Shown: piece after piece, positions 1 through 6,378 of the stretch | Numbering within the stretch: the first letter of the stretch is position 1 | Layout: each line of letters opens with the position of its first letter | Origin: an uncultured Prevotellaceae bacterium | Lineage (GTDB): Bacteria; Bacteroidota; Bacteroidia; Bacteroidales; Bacteroidaceae | NCBI GenBank assembly: GCA_947306845.1 | Contig: CAMZHP010000193.1 | Span: 1-6,465, forward strand | DNA length: 6,465 nt | Direction: 5' to 3' | The notes under the pieces: model-generated | Told to the model about the DNA's origin: nothing | Seen by the model: only the letters and a program-made list of their open reading frames with translations | Databases searched by the model: none | Translations under genes and position numbers: made by a program

Positions 1-2
1 GG

Positions 3-1349
3 GGCAACTACAACGGCATGCCCAACCACACCGTCACCATCCTCGACGGCATCAAAGCCAAGCAGAAGAAAATCGCCTATTATCAAGGCTGCGACCTTAC
101 TTACGACAAGGTGATGGACTGCCTGTTAGCCTCACAATGCAGTTACGAGGGCAAGAAAGGTCTGAAAGGAACGTTCTGGAACAACCGCAACATGGAAGGC
201 AAACCGGTCACCACCCAGTACTACACCACTCCTCTCGCCGTCACCACGGCTGGTATGCACAACTTCGCCCCAGGAGTGCAACTTGAGGATTTCTCCGCCA
301 AATATGAGACGGTCTTCACCCCAAAGGAGTCGGGCGAGTATGTGGTGAACGTAGAGGGCTGCGGACATTTCGAGCTCTTCATCGACGGCGTGCAGAAATT
401 CGGACACCACATCTGGCGCACCACGCCCAACCGCGTCGCCATCCAAGCAGAGAAAGGCAAAAGCTACAACATTGAGGTGCGCTTCTCACACATCCAGACA
501 TACAATGCCAACCTGAAGATCAACGTGGCGAAGGAACTGCCCATCGACTATCAACAGGTCATCAGCAAATTGGCCGGCATCGACAAGGTCATCTTCGTGG
601 GTGGCATCTCTTCGGCTCTTGAAGGTGAGGAAATGCCAGTCAACGCCGAAGGTTTCAAAGGCGGCGACCGCACCAACATCGAGCTGCCCGCCGTGCAGCG
701 CAACTTCCTCAAGGCACTTAAGGCTGCCGGCAAACATGTGATTTTTGTCAACTGCTCCGGATCTGCCATTGCCCTGCAGCCCGAGACTGAGAGCTGCGAT
801 GCCATCGTCCAAGCCTGGTATGCCGGACAGGAAGGCGGCACTGCCATTGCCGACGTTCTCTTCGGTGACGTCAACCCCAGCGGCAAACTCCCCGTCACCT
901 TCTACAAGAGCACCGAACAGTTGCCCGACTACGAGGATTACTCCATGAAAGGCCGCACATACCGCTACATGACCGAGAAACCGCTCTACCCCTTTGGATA
1001 TGGTCTGAGCTACACCACCTTTGCCTATGGAGACGCTCGCCTCAACGGGATGACCCTCACCATCCCCGTCACCAACACGGGGTCCCGCGATGGAGAGGAA
1101 ATCGTACAAGTCTATCTGAGCCGTCCCGACGACCCAGAAGGTCCGATTCAGACTCTTCGTGCCTTCAAGCGCGTTTCCATTCCTAAAGGGAAGACCACAG
1201 AAGTGTCGCTCACACTCGACGAGAAGTCACTGGAATGGTTTGATACCGAGACCAACACCATGCGCCCGCTGAAGGGAGCCTACACCATCCATTATGGAGG
1301 CTCTTCCGACAAGCAGCATCAGAAGACTTTGGTGTTTCCCGGAAAATAG
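3..1349 (+). CDS. Glycoside hydrolase family 3 enzyme (beta-glucosidase/beta-xylosidase type) with PA14 insert, 5'-partial
   Basis: The reading frame is open to the left edge, and the residues before the first in-window Met (G-N-Y-N-G) belong to a typical GH3 G-N-Y-x-G-x-P motif, so the gene starts upstream; 448 codons are visible, about half of a PA14-type GH3. Numbering from the Met at 18: the alpha/beta sandwich domain starts at the edge and is interrupted by a PA14 domain (about 49-165, with an E-S-G-E-Y motif and an I-D-G motif). The sandwich then resumes with E-G-E-E-M (202-206), which probably contains the general acid/base Glu, and G-G-D-R (215-218). A C-terminal fibronectin III-like domain covers about 345-425. 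The N-terminal barrel with the nucleophile Asp and any signal peptide are outside the window. Known members release terminal beta-linked glucose or xylose from oligosaccharides; the PA14 insert is thought to shape substrate access. Substrate cannot be told from this half. A terminator follows 44 bp after the stop. Confidence 0.93.
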   Translation, partial: GNYNGMPNHTVTILDGIKAKQKKIAYYQGCDLTYDKVMDCLLASQCSYEGKKGLKGTFWNNRNMEGKPVTTQYYTTPLAVTTAGMHNFAPGVQLEDFSAKYETVFTPKESGEYVVNVEGCGHFELFIDGVQKFGHHIWRTTPNRVAIQAEKGKSYNIEVRFSHIQTYNANLKINVAKELPIDYQQVISKLAGIDKVIFVGGISSALEGEEMPVNAEGFKGGDRTNIELPAVQRNFLKALKAAGKHVIFVNCSGSAIALQPETESCDAIVQAWYAGQEGGTAIADVLFGDVNPSGKLPVTFYKSTEQLPDYEDYSMKGRTYRYMTEKPLYPFGYGLSYTTFAYGDARLNGMTLTIPVTNTGSRDGEEIVQVYLSRPDDPEGPIQTLRAFKRVSIPKGKTTEVSLTLDEKSLEWFDTETNTMRPLKGAYTIHYGGSSDKQHQKTLVFPGK

Positions 1350-1392
1350 CAATCAGTGTCACGGACAAACGGGCCGCACATATTACGAATGT

Positions 1393-1424
1393 CAGGAAAA
1401 GGGGAAATGAATCCCCTTTTTCTG
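1393..1424 (+). terminator. Rho-independent terminator after the GH3 gene
   Basis: A 13-bp stem (1393-1405 with 1412-1424, one G-T wobble) closes a 6-nt loop. The base of the stem is A-rich on the left arm and T-rich on the right, the right arm reading CCCCTTTTTCT. It lies 44 bp after the GH3 stop and just before the next promoter, so it insulates the two transcription units. Confidence 0.8.
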
Positions 1425-1455
1425 TTGCCTGTTCGGGAAATTTCATTACCTTTGC
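1425..1455 (+). promoter_or_regulatory. Bacteroidota-type promoter of the 1481-3680 operon
   Basis: A -33 TTG (1425-1427) is followed after 19 bp by a -7 box TACCTTTGC (1447-1455), a full match to TAnnTTTGY. The predicted transcription start is near 1461-1465, leaving a leader of about 15-20 nt before the ATG at 1481. No Shine-Dalgarno sequence is seen, which is usual in this phylum. No operator or riboswitch fits in so short a leader. Confidence 0.75.
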
Positions 1456-1480
1456 ACCCGTTATCAATCTACCAACTGTC

Positions 1481-2749
1481 ATGAAAAGAATAACGGTGAC
1501 CATACCAACACTTCTACTGGCATTATCAGCGTTCTGCCATACGTTCAACCAAAATGGCCTGCAAACATCTGTTCCATCACCCATTATCACCCATGTAGCA
1601 CCACCCCATAATTCTGATTTCGATGTAATCATCAAAGGCACATTCAGTGGTGACCAAACTACAGGATTAGGGTTCTTTGGCCTTCTTTTGGGCATGGATT
1701 TCGAAGACAGCAACCCTCTGGCTCACCTCATGGACAAAAGAGTGGTGGCTGTCATCCACTTCACAGACTTCTCATCCCCAGAACTGACGGTATGGGACCA
1801 AAACCAGAAATCAGTATTGCTGAGTGTTCCCTTCTCCACAGCCATGGACTTCAATGAGGAGAACGACTTTGTCGCTACAGGCAACCCTACTTATACGCTG
1901 CTCATCTCGAAAAGGGACAACAGCTATACACCAAGCCTACTCAGTTATAACAAAGAGACCCATAAGCTTGCTCATAAATGGGACATCATACCCGATAACA
2001 ACGACTGGGTAAGAACCCTTGCCGTTCAGACACACCTTGGCATAAAAAAGCTCAAAGATACAGAAAGTTTATTAAGCAGAGATGACAAATGGGCCAACAG
2101 ACTCGCAAACATCGAGAGCGCTTTTCCTGGCATAGAGAAATCCTACAAGGCGGGGCACAAGAACGAAAAACCTGTCATAAGGAAAAGGGTGAACACCACT
2201 CCCCCAAAAACCACGAAGTTCAACTCTCAGTACCCTGAAATCAACATCGTGCGATTTGTAAAATCCCCATTCGGACTGTCCACACTTGAAAAGAACAGGA
2301 TCTCAGAGGAGGAATTCTTCGCCGAGATGAACTACAATCTCCCCAGAATGAAGGAGACGGCCTCGCAATACATCGAGCATTACTACGACTATGGCAAAGC
2401 CAGCAGCATCCCCTTATCCTACAAAGTCAAGGACATGAACCTTGCAGCGGTATATTTCGACGAGAACAACGACCATCCTCTCAGACAGTATATCTATACA
2501 TTCACTTTCGAGAAAAAGAAATACCAGAAATCCGAGGTGGTGCAATTCGCCAACTATATTCTCCAAGACCTGAACAACAGCGGAATAACCTTAAGCCAAG
2601 ATGGCAGCATCATATCCTATATGGCGGATTTTGGTGAAGCAAAGGGCAAAATCAACAATAGCGACATCATCGTCAGCGCAAGCGAGGAAAGCACCTATGA
2701 CTATGAGGTGAGAATCATCGTGACCAAACCATTCGTGCCTAGACGATAA
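1481..2749 (+). CDS. Exported protein of unknown function, first gene of a two-gene operon
   Basis: I do not recognise this 422-residue protein. It begins with a basic N-terminus and a hydrophobic stretch (about 4-19) typical of a Sec signal peptide, with cleavage likely around 17-21. The Cys at 19 is preceded by Phe, so it does not make a good lipobox. The mature part appears to have two modules. The first (about 25-220) is rich in predicted beta strands and holds a hydrophobic Gly-rich patch at 62-71. A basic, Pro/Thr-rich linker (about 223-250) leads to the second (about 251-418), a mixed alpha/beta region with an acidic helix (274-283), a Tyr-rich segment (297-304) and strands near the C-terminus. 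No catalytic motif or transmembrane helix stands out. The start is set by the promoter 25 bp upstream. The next gene follows after 31 bp with no promoter between, so the two are probably co-transcribed and may work together in the periplasm or envelope. The gene looks less G/C-biased at third positions than the GH3 gene, by eye only. Confidence 0.8.
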   Translation: MKRITVTIPTLLLALSAFCHTFNQNGLQTSVPSPIITHVAPPHNSDFDVIIKGTFSGDQTTGLGFFGLLLGMDFEDSNPLAHLMDKRVVAVIHFTDFSSPELTVWDQNQKSVLLSVPFSTAMDFNEENDFVATGNPTYTLLISKRDNSYTPSLLSYNKETHKLAHKWDIIPDNNDWVRTLAVQTHLGIKKLKDTESLLSRDDKWANRLANIESAFPGIEKSYKAGHKNEKPVIRKRVNTTPPKTTKFNSQYPEINIVRFVKSPFGLSTLEKNRISEEEFFAEMNYNLPRMKETASQYIEHYYDYGKASSIPLSYKVKDMNLAAVYFDENNDHPLRQYIYTFTFEKKKYQKSEVVQFANYILQDLNNSGITLSQDGSIISYMADFGEAKGKINNSDIIVSASEESTYDYEVRIIVTKPFVPRR

Positions 2750-2780
2750 GGATTACGTAAACAACCAAAAACAAGTCAAT

Positions 2781-3680
2781 ATGAAAACAAGATTTTTCAA
2801 CAGCATCGCCCTGGCTGCCATAGTAGCCAGTACCATGATGACAGCATGCGTGGGTGGGAAGACGGAACAACTGCAGAAAGAACGTGACTCCCTGGCCGAA
2901 CTATCGAGCAGTCAGGCCCTCACCATCAGCGAAGTAAACGGAACACTGGGAGAAATCTCCATGATGATGGACAGCATCAACATGCAAGAGGACGCTCTTT
3001 TCCTCACCAACAATGATGGCCAAGAGGTGCAGAACAGCCGTGAGCGCATCCGTGGAAACATCAAAAACTTCGAGGAAATGCTCAAGAGGCAGAAGGCAAG
3101 AATTGCCGAACTTGAAGGAAAGCTGGATGACAGCAACGCGGAGACGGCTCATCTGAAGAACATCATCCAACTGATGAAATCCCAGCTTGAGCAGAAAGAC
3201 CTGGAAATCCAAGACCTCAGGGCACAATTGGACAAAAGCAACAAAAATGTTCTTGAGCTGAGACAAAACGTTTCCTCACTCAACGCCATCACCCAAACAC
3301 AGCGCTCACAGATCACCTCTCAGCAGGAGACCATAGAATCTCAGGAGGAAGCACTCTCTGCCCAGGACATGATGCTGAACCAAGGATTCGTGCTCGTGGC
3401 ATCAAAGCGGGAACTCAAGGACATGGGCATCAGAACGGGCGGCAACTTGTTCAAGAAGAGCAAGACCAACCTCAGCAACCTTCCGACTGGAAGATTCAGA
3501 GAGGTTGACATCCGCAATTTCACACAACTGAACATACAAGGTCAGAAGGTGTCACTCCTTTCACCTGCTCCTGCCTCTTCCTACTCACTTATCAAAGAGG
3601 GTTCGGGCTATAGGTTGGTCATCCACGACCCCAGTTCTTTCTGGAGCATCTCCAACTACCTCGTCATTCAGGCTGACTGA
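2781..3680 (+). CDS. Coiled-coil lipoprotein, Cbp1-like (collagen-binding adhesin family)
   Basis: This 299-residue protein starts with a lipoprotein signal: basic N-terminus, hydrophobic core and lipobox M-T-A-C with the lipidated Cys at 23. The residues after Cys23 (V-G-G-K) lack the acidic cluster linked to surface export in some Bacteroidota, so an inward- or outward-facing position is open. Residues about 28-200 form a long coiled coil rich in Glu, Gln, Lys and Leu with no Pro. A compact C-terminal domain (201-299) runs from G-F-V-L-V-A-S to F-W-S-I-S-N-Y-L-V-I-Q. From memory, this lipoprotein/coiled-coil/C-terminal layout and the F-W-S-x-S-x-Y-L-V-I ending match the Bacteroides Cbp1 family, one member of which was described as a collagen-binding glycoprotein. 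Two sites, D36-S-L and D64-S-I, fit the Bacteroides O-glycosylation motif D-S/T-(A/I/L/M/T/V). Collagen binding itself cannot be inferred for this homologue; a structural envelope role is equally possible. It follows the gene at 1481 by 31 bp and ends at a strong terminator. Confidence 0.82.
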   Translation: MKTRFFNSIALAAIVASTMMTACVGGKTEQLQKERDSLAELSSSQALTISEVNGTLGEISMMMDSINMQEDALFLTNNDGQEVQNSRERIRGNIKNFEEMLKRQKARIAELEGKLDDSNAETAHLKNIIQLMKSQLEQKDLEIQDLRAQLDKSNKNVLELRQNVSSLNAITQTQRSQITSQQETIESQEEALSAQDMMLNQGFVLVASKRELKDMGIRTGGNLFKKSKTNLSNLPTGRFREVDIRNFTQLNIQGQKVSLLSPAPASSYSLIKEGSGYRLVIHDPSSFWSISNYLVIQAD

Positions 3681-3692
3681 GAATAAAATGCC

Positions 3693-3731
3693 AAGAAAAC
3701 AGCCCAGAGCTTTGCCCTGGGCTGTTTTCTT
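3693..3731 (+). terminator. Bidirectional terminator between convergent genes
   Basis: A perfect 15-bp stem (3693-3707 with 3717-3731) encloses a 9-nt loop. Its outer part is A-rich on the left and T-rich on the right, and a further T-run follows at 3735-3741. It lies 12 bp after the stop of the + strand lipoprotein gene and 14 bp after the stop of the - strand GH13 gene. Read on the minus strand it is followed by a weaker T-rich tract, so it probably serves both transcripts. Confidence 0.85.
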
Positions 3732-3745
3732 ATGATTTTTTCAGA

Positions 3746-5515
3746 CTAATATGTCACATTCTGCAGTTTCACCACAGCGTATGAAGTGGCAGGCATCTGA
3801 ACGGTCACATCACCCGTCTTTTTATTGTGCTTCATGGGGAATGTGTCGCCAACAAGGAGTTTTGTCTTTTTGAACTTCACGTTGATGTTGAACGTAGCCT
3901 CTGAAGCCTCAGCCCTCGGATTGAGCATCACCAGCACCACATCCTTTCCAGCGGCACGGGCATAGACGAAAGGATAGACAGATGGAGACGGTGCCTGAGC
4001 ATCTGCTGATGGATAGACAGGCACAAACTCCGCATAGTTGGCCAGTGCCGGTTCGCTGTGGCGAAGGGCGATGAGCCTTCGCGTCTTGTTGAGCAGCGAG
4101 TTAGGGTTCTTCTCCTGAGCCTCCACATTGGGAGCATCGGGCGACGGGTCCACAGGAAGATAGAGCTTGTCGGCATCGCCAGAAGAGAAGCCGAGGTTTT
4201 TGCCATTGCTCCACTGCATGGGCGTGCGTGCACCGTTGCGAGGTTGGTAAGCCCCTTCCACCTGCGGCCAGTTATTGGGCAACTGCTTCATGCCTATCTC
4301 ATTGCCGTAATAGAGGAAGGGCACGCCCGGCATGGTGAATCCGAAGGCATAGATGATTTCCAGCTCCTTGTCGGTACGCCTGTTGCCAAGACGGGCATTG
4401 TCGTGGTTGCCGAGTGGCAAACTGATATATCCCTTGCCTACGGTCTTCTCATACTGATCCATGTAACTCCTCAGGAATGCGGTGATGTCGCCCTTCCCTT
4501 CAGCGTCGAAATAACTGTGTCCCTCACTCACGCCGTTGAGAATGCGCCAACTCTCTTTTTGGAACAGATCATTGTATCCGTTGAACCAATGGAAAAAATC
4601 GACATGGAAGCAGTTGTCGAGCGCATCGGCGGGATATGACCACTCCGCCACCATGAATCCCTGTGGATATTCCTTCTCCAGCAGTTGACGTATCTCGCGC
4701 CAAAACAGTTTCGTCTCATTCTCATTGGTATTGAAAAACTGCTCATTGCCCCTCACCCTCCGTGTCTTGACCAGTGCGCCGGCCATGTCAGCACGGAAGC
4801 CGTCAGCCCCCATATTCATCCAAAAGCGCAGAACATCCTTCAAATCCTCACGCATTGCCATCACATCGGGATGGTTGGTGGGCAATTGCCACGGCTGCTC
4901 AGGGTCAGGGTTGGAGAATCCGAAATTGAGCGCCGGCTGGCACCAGTAGAAGTTGCGCATGAACTGTCCGTTACGCTGTCCGTAGCCTTTGATGAACGAG
5001 CCGGCAAACTCCCGTGGTGGGTCCACCCAGTTGGTTTCCGTCCAGATGTAGTAATTGGAGTACTTGTTTTTCTCCTGTTTCTGCGATTCCACAAACCACG
5101 GGTTGTCAATGGAGGTGTAACTGATGACATAGTCGAAAATGACATGCATGCCACGTTTATGCGCCTCCTCGAACAACCGGCGTGCATCGTCATTGGTGCC
5201 GTAGCGCGGTGCGATCTTGTAATAATCACGTATGTCGTAGCCTGCATCGTGGAAAGGAGAGTCAAAGAACGGGTTGAACCAAATGGCATCGACACCGAGA
5301 CTCTTCACATAGTCAAGCTTGCTGATGATGCCTTGAAGGTCGCCAATGCCGTCGCCGTCAGAATCGCAGAACGTCTGCGGATAGATCTGATAGAACACGG
5401 CATTTCTGGCCCATTCAGGCACTTTGGGGATTTCATACTTTCCTGTGATGGTCTGTGCTGAGGCGGTGAGTGACAGCACAGAGACGAGGAGCAATAATGT
5501 TTTCTTGGCAGTCAT
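3746..5515 (-). CDS. Exported GH13 alpha-glucosidase/alpha-amylase family enzyme with altered region I
   Basis: The 589-residue protein has a clear Sec signal peptide (K4-K5, hydrophobic 6-19, cleavage after A-S-A at 20) and so acts in the periplasm or outside the cell. The TIM barrel follows: Y-Q-I-Y-P (42-46), a calcium-type loop D51-x-D53-x-D55 with D59, and the GH13 conserved regions. The nucleophile is D243 (G-F-R-A-D), the acid/base E291 (V-A-E-W) and the third acid D372 (N-H-D-N). Region V reads Q-P-A-L-N (193-197), and R-T-P-M-Q-W (430-435) is present. These last motifs point to the oligo-1,6-glucosidase/alpha-glucosidase side of GH13 rather than classical endo-amylases. Region I is odd: D128-Y-V-I-S-Y instead of D-x-V-x-N-H. 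A C-terminal beta domain covers about 495-589. The likely role is hydrolysis of starch-derived oligosaccharides, but a transglycosidase is possible. No Shine-Dalgarno or convincing promoter is seen in the 84 bp before the start, so it may depend partly on read-through from greA. Confidence 0.93.
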   Translation of the reverse strand: MTAKKTLLLLVSVLSLTASAQTITGKYEIPKVPEWARNAVFYQIYPQTFCDSDGDGIGDLQGIISKLDYVKSLGVDAIWFNPFFDSPFHDAGYDIRDYYKIAPRYGTNDDARRLFEEAHKRGMHVIFDYVISYTSIDNPWFVESQKQEKNKYSNYYIWTETNWVDPPREFAGSFIKGYGQRNGQFMRNFYWCQPALNFGFSNPDPEQPWQLPTNHPDVMAMREDLKDVLRFWMNMGADGFRADMAGALVKTRRVRGNEQFFNTNENETKLFWREIRQLLEKEYPQGFMVAEWSYPADALDNCFHVDFFHWFNGYNDLFQKESWRILNGVSEGHSYFDAEGKGDITAFLRSYMDQYEKTVGKGYISLPLGNHDNARLGNRRTDKELEIIYAFGFTMPGVPFLYYGNEIGMKQLPNNWPQVEGAYQPRNGARTPMQWSNGKNLGFSSGDADKLYLPVDPSPDAPNVEAQEKNPNSLLNKTRRLIALRHSEPALANYAEFVPVYPSADAQAPSPSVYPFVYARAAGKDVVLVMLNPRAEASEATFNINVKFKKTKLLVGDTFPMKHNKKTGDVTVQMPATSYAVVKLQNVTY

Positions 5516-5580
5516 GGCTATATATGGTTAATGGATATAAAGGTTTGATAAAGCTATCGAAAGGGATAAGGTGTAGTTTT

Positions 5581-5611
5581 CCCTCTCCTTTGGAGAGGGT
5601 CAGGGAGAGGT
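5581..5611. repeat. GC-rich palindromic repeat (REP-like) overlapping the 3' end of greA
   Basis: CCCTCTCC (5581-5588), TTT and GGAGAGGG (5592-5599) form a perfect 8-bp hairpin with a 3-nt loop. It is followed by TCAGGGAGAGGT, which repeats the purine-rich arm. The GC-rich block stands out from its AT-rich flanks. On the greA (minus) strand the hairpin is followed by AAAACT, not by a T-tract, so it is not a standard terminator for greA, although it could still slow polymerase. From memory, very similar strings occur as dispersed intergenic repeats in many genomes, but I cannot search for that here. The greA stop codon (5600-5602) lies inside the repeat. Confidence 0.6.
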
Positions 5612-6076
5612 TACTATTTTCTCTATGCGAAGCCGGAGCATGCCTGCAGGGACTCGTACATCGACAACATCGCCCACCTTTTTCTTCATCAGTGCCTGAG
5701 CGATGGGTGACTTGACGGAGATTTTCCATTCCCTCATGTCGGCTTCATGCGGACTGACTATCGTAAATGTCATCTTGGAGTTGTTGGCAAGATTGACCAA
5801 ATTCACTGTACTGAGCAATTGCACGCAGTCGGCATCAAGCATTGATGTATCAAGGACACGTGCATTGGCCAGTACCTTCTGCTTGAAACGTATCCTGCCC
5901 AACAGCCGTGCCTGTTCACGCTTGGCGGCATGATACTCAAAATTCTCGCTAAGGTCGCCCTTGTCGCGAGCCTCTGCGATAGCTTCCCTCACCTGAGGCA
6001 ATTCTACATTCTCCAGCTGACGGAGCTCAGCCACGAGCTGGTCGTAGCCTTCCTGAGACATATATTCAAATCCCAT
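5600..6076 (-). CDS. greA: Transcription elongation factor GreA
   Basis: GreA binds in the RNA polymerase secondary channel and stimulates cleavage of backtracked RNA, so stalled elongation complexes can resume. The product is 158 residues, the usual family length. An N-terminal antiparallel coiled coil (about 7-75) carries the tip motif G-D-L-S-E-N-F-E-Y (40-48). D41 and E44 fall at the same numbers as the catalytic acidic residues of E. coli GreA. The C-terminal globular domain (about 80-155) contains the conserved I-S-V-K-S-P-I-A-Q-A-L and V-G-D-V segments. I chose the ATG at 6076; a TTG five codons upstream (6091) would also keep the frame but is less likely, since the promoter's transcription start lies almost on it. 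The last three residues (T-S-P) and the stop are encoded by the palindromic repeat at 5581-5611. The GH13 gene lies 84 bp downstream on the same strand. Confidence 0.95.
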   Translation of the reverse strand: MGFEYMSQEGYDQLVAELRQLENVELPQVREAIAEARDKGDLSENFEYHAAKREQARLLGRIRFKQKVLANARVLDTSMLDADCVQLLSTVNLVNLANNSKMTFTIVSPHEADMREWKISVKSPIAQALMKKKVGDVVDVRVPAGMLRLRIEKIVTSP

Positions 6077-6100
6077 ATTATTACATTTCAATCAAGAGCA

Positions 6101-6131
6101 CAAAAGTAACAAAAAAGCGTGGATTTCGCAA
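6101..6131 (-). promoter_or_regulatory. Bacteroidota-type promoter of greA
   Basis: On the minus strand a -33 TTG (6131-6129) is followed after 20 bp by a -7 box TACTTTTG (6108-6101) with T next, a full match to TAnnTTTGY. The predicted transcription start is near 6094-6096, giving a leader of about 20 nt before the ATG at 6076. Confidence 0.75.
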
Positions 6132-6252
6132 CTCAATGCCAATAAAAAAATCAACAAATCATGACTAAAGGAAATATTATGGTTTAAGAATTGTCTTAGA
6201 AAATCTGCGGATTGTTGAATAAAAAGGAGTTTCACCGAAGTGCATTTATAAA

Positions 6253-6339
6253 AATTCTCCAATTCGAAAAATCGTGAGGATAATAATTCATGTCCCGAAT
6301 TAGAGAATTAGAGAATTGATGATAATGATTCTACAGATT
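6253..6339. repeat. Conserved 87-bp core, copy 1, with 14-bp inverted repeat
   Basis: This copy matches copy 2 at 85 of 87 positions (differences at 6271 and 6310). It opens with AATTCTCCAATTCG (6253-6266), whose reverse complement recurs at 6296-6309 with one mismatch, giving a hairpin-capable pair around a 29-nt spacer. Three tandem octamers (AATTAGAG, AATTAGAG, AATTGATG; 6298-6321) overlap the right arm. The core ends in TTCTACAGATT. Confidence 0.8.
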
Positions 6340-6378
6340 GTAGGATGAAAACGAATTTAGCCGCTATGCAAATAAAAT

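Noticed and set aside
486..1109. 207-codon - strand open frame opposite the GH3 gene
   Set aside because: It is antisense to the conserved GH3 sandwich region, with no promoter and no recognisable domain.
1535..1540. Lipoprotein signal at Cys19 of the exported protein
   Set aside because: Phe at the -1 position does not fit the lipobox, which needs a small residue there; a standard Sec signal peptide is more likely.
1..3680. Polysaccharide utilisation locus joining the GH3 gene with the next two genes
   Set aside because: A strong terminator and a new promoter separate them, and no SusC, SusD or sugar-sensing regulator is seen in the window.
4685..5461. 258-codon + strand open frame opposite the GH13 gene
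   Set aside because: It lies wholly antisense to conserved GH13 barrel motifs, and its translation shows no recognisable domain; it is a shadow of the G/C-biased coding strand.
5581..5599. Rho-independent terminator of greA
   Set aside because: The hairpin is good, but the sequence after it on the greA strand is AAAACT with no T-tract, so I list it as a repeat instead.
6077..6091. Longer GreA start at the TTG (6091)
   Set aside because: The extra five residues are not typical of GreA, and the predicted transcription start (about 6094-6096) leaves almost no leader. The ATG at 6076 puts D41 and E44 at the family's usual positions.
6253..6309. Invertible promoter of the Bacteroidales type
   Set aside because: The arms are only 14 bp with a 29-nt spacer, no TTG/TAnnTTTG promoter lies between them, and no invertase gene is in the window.
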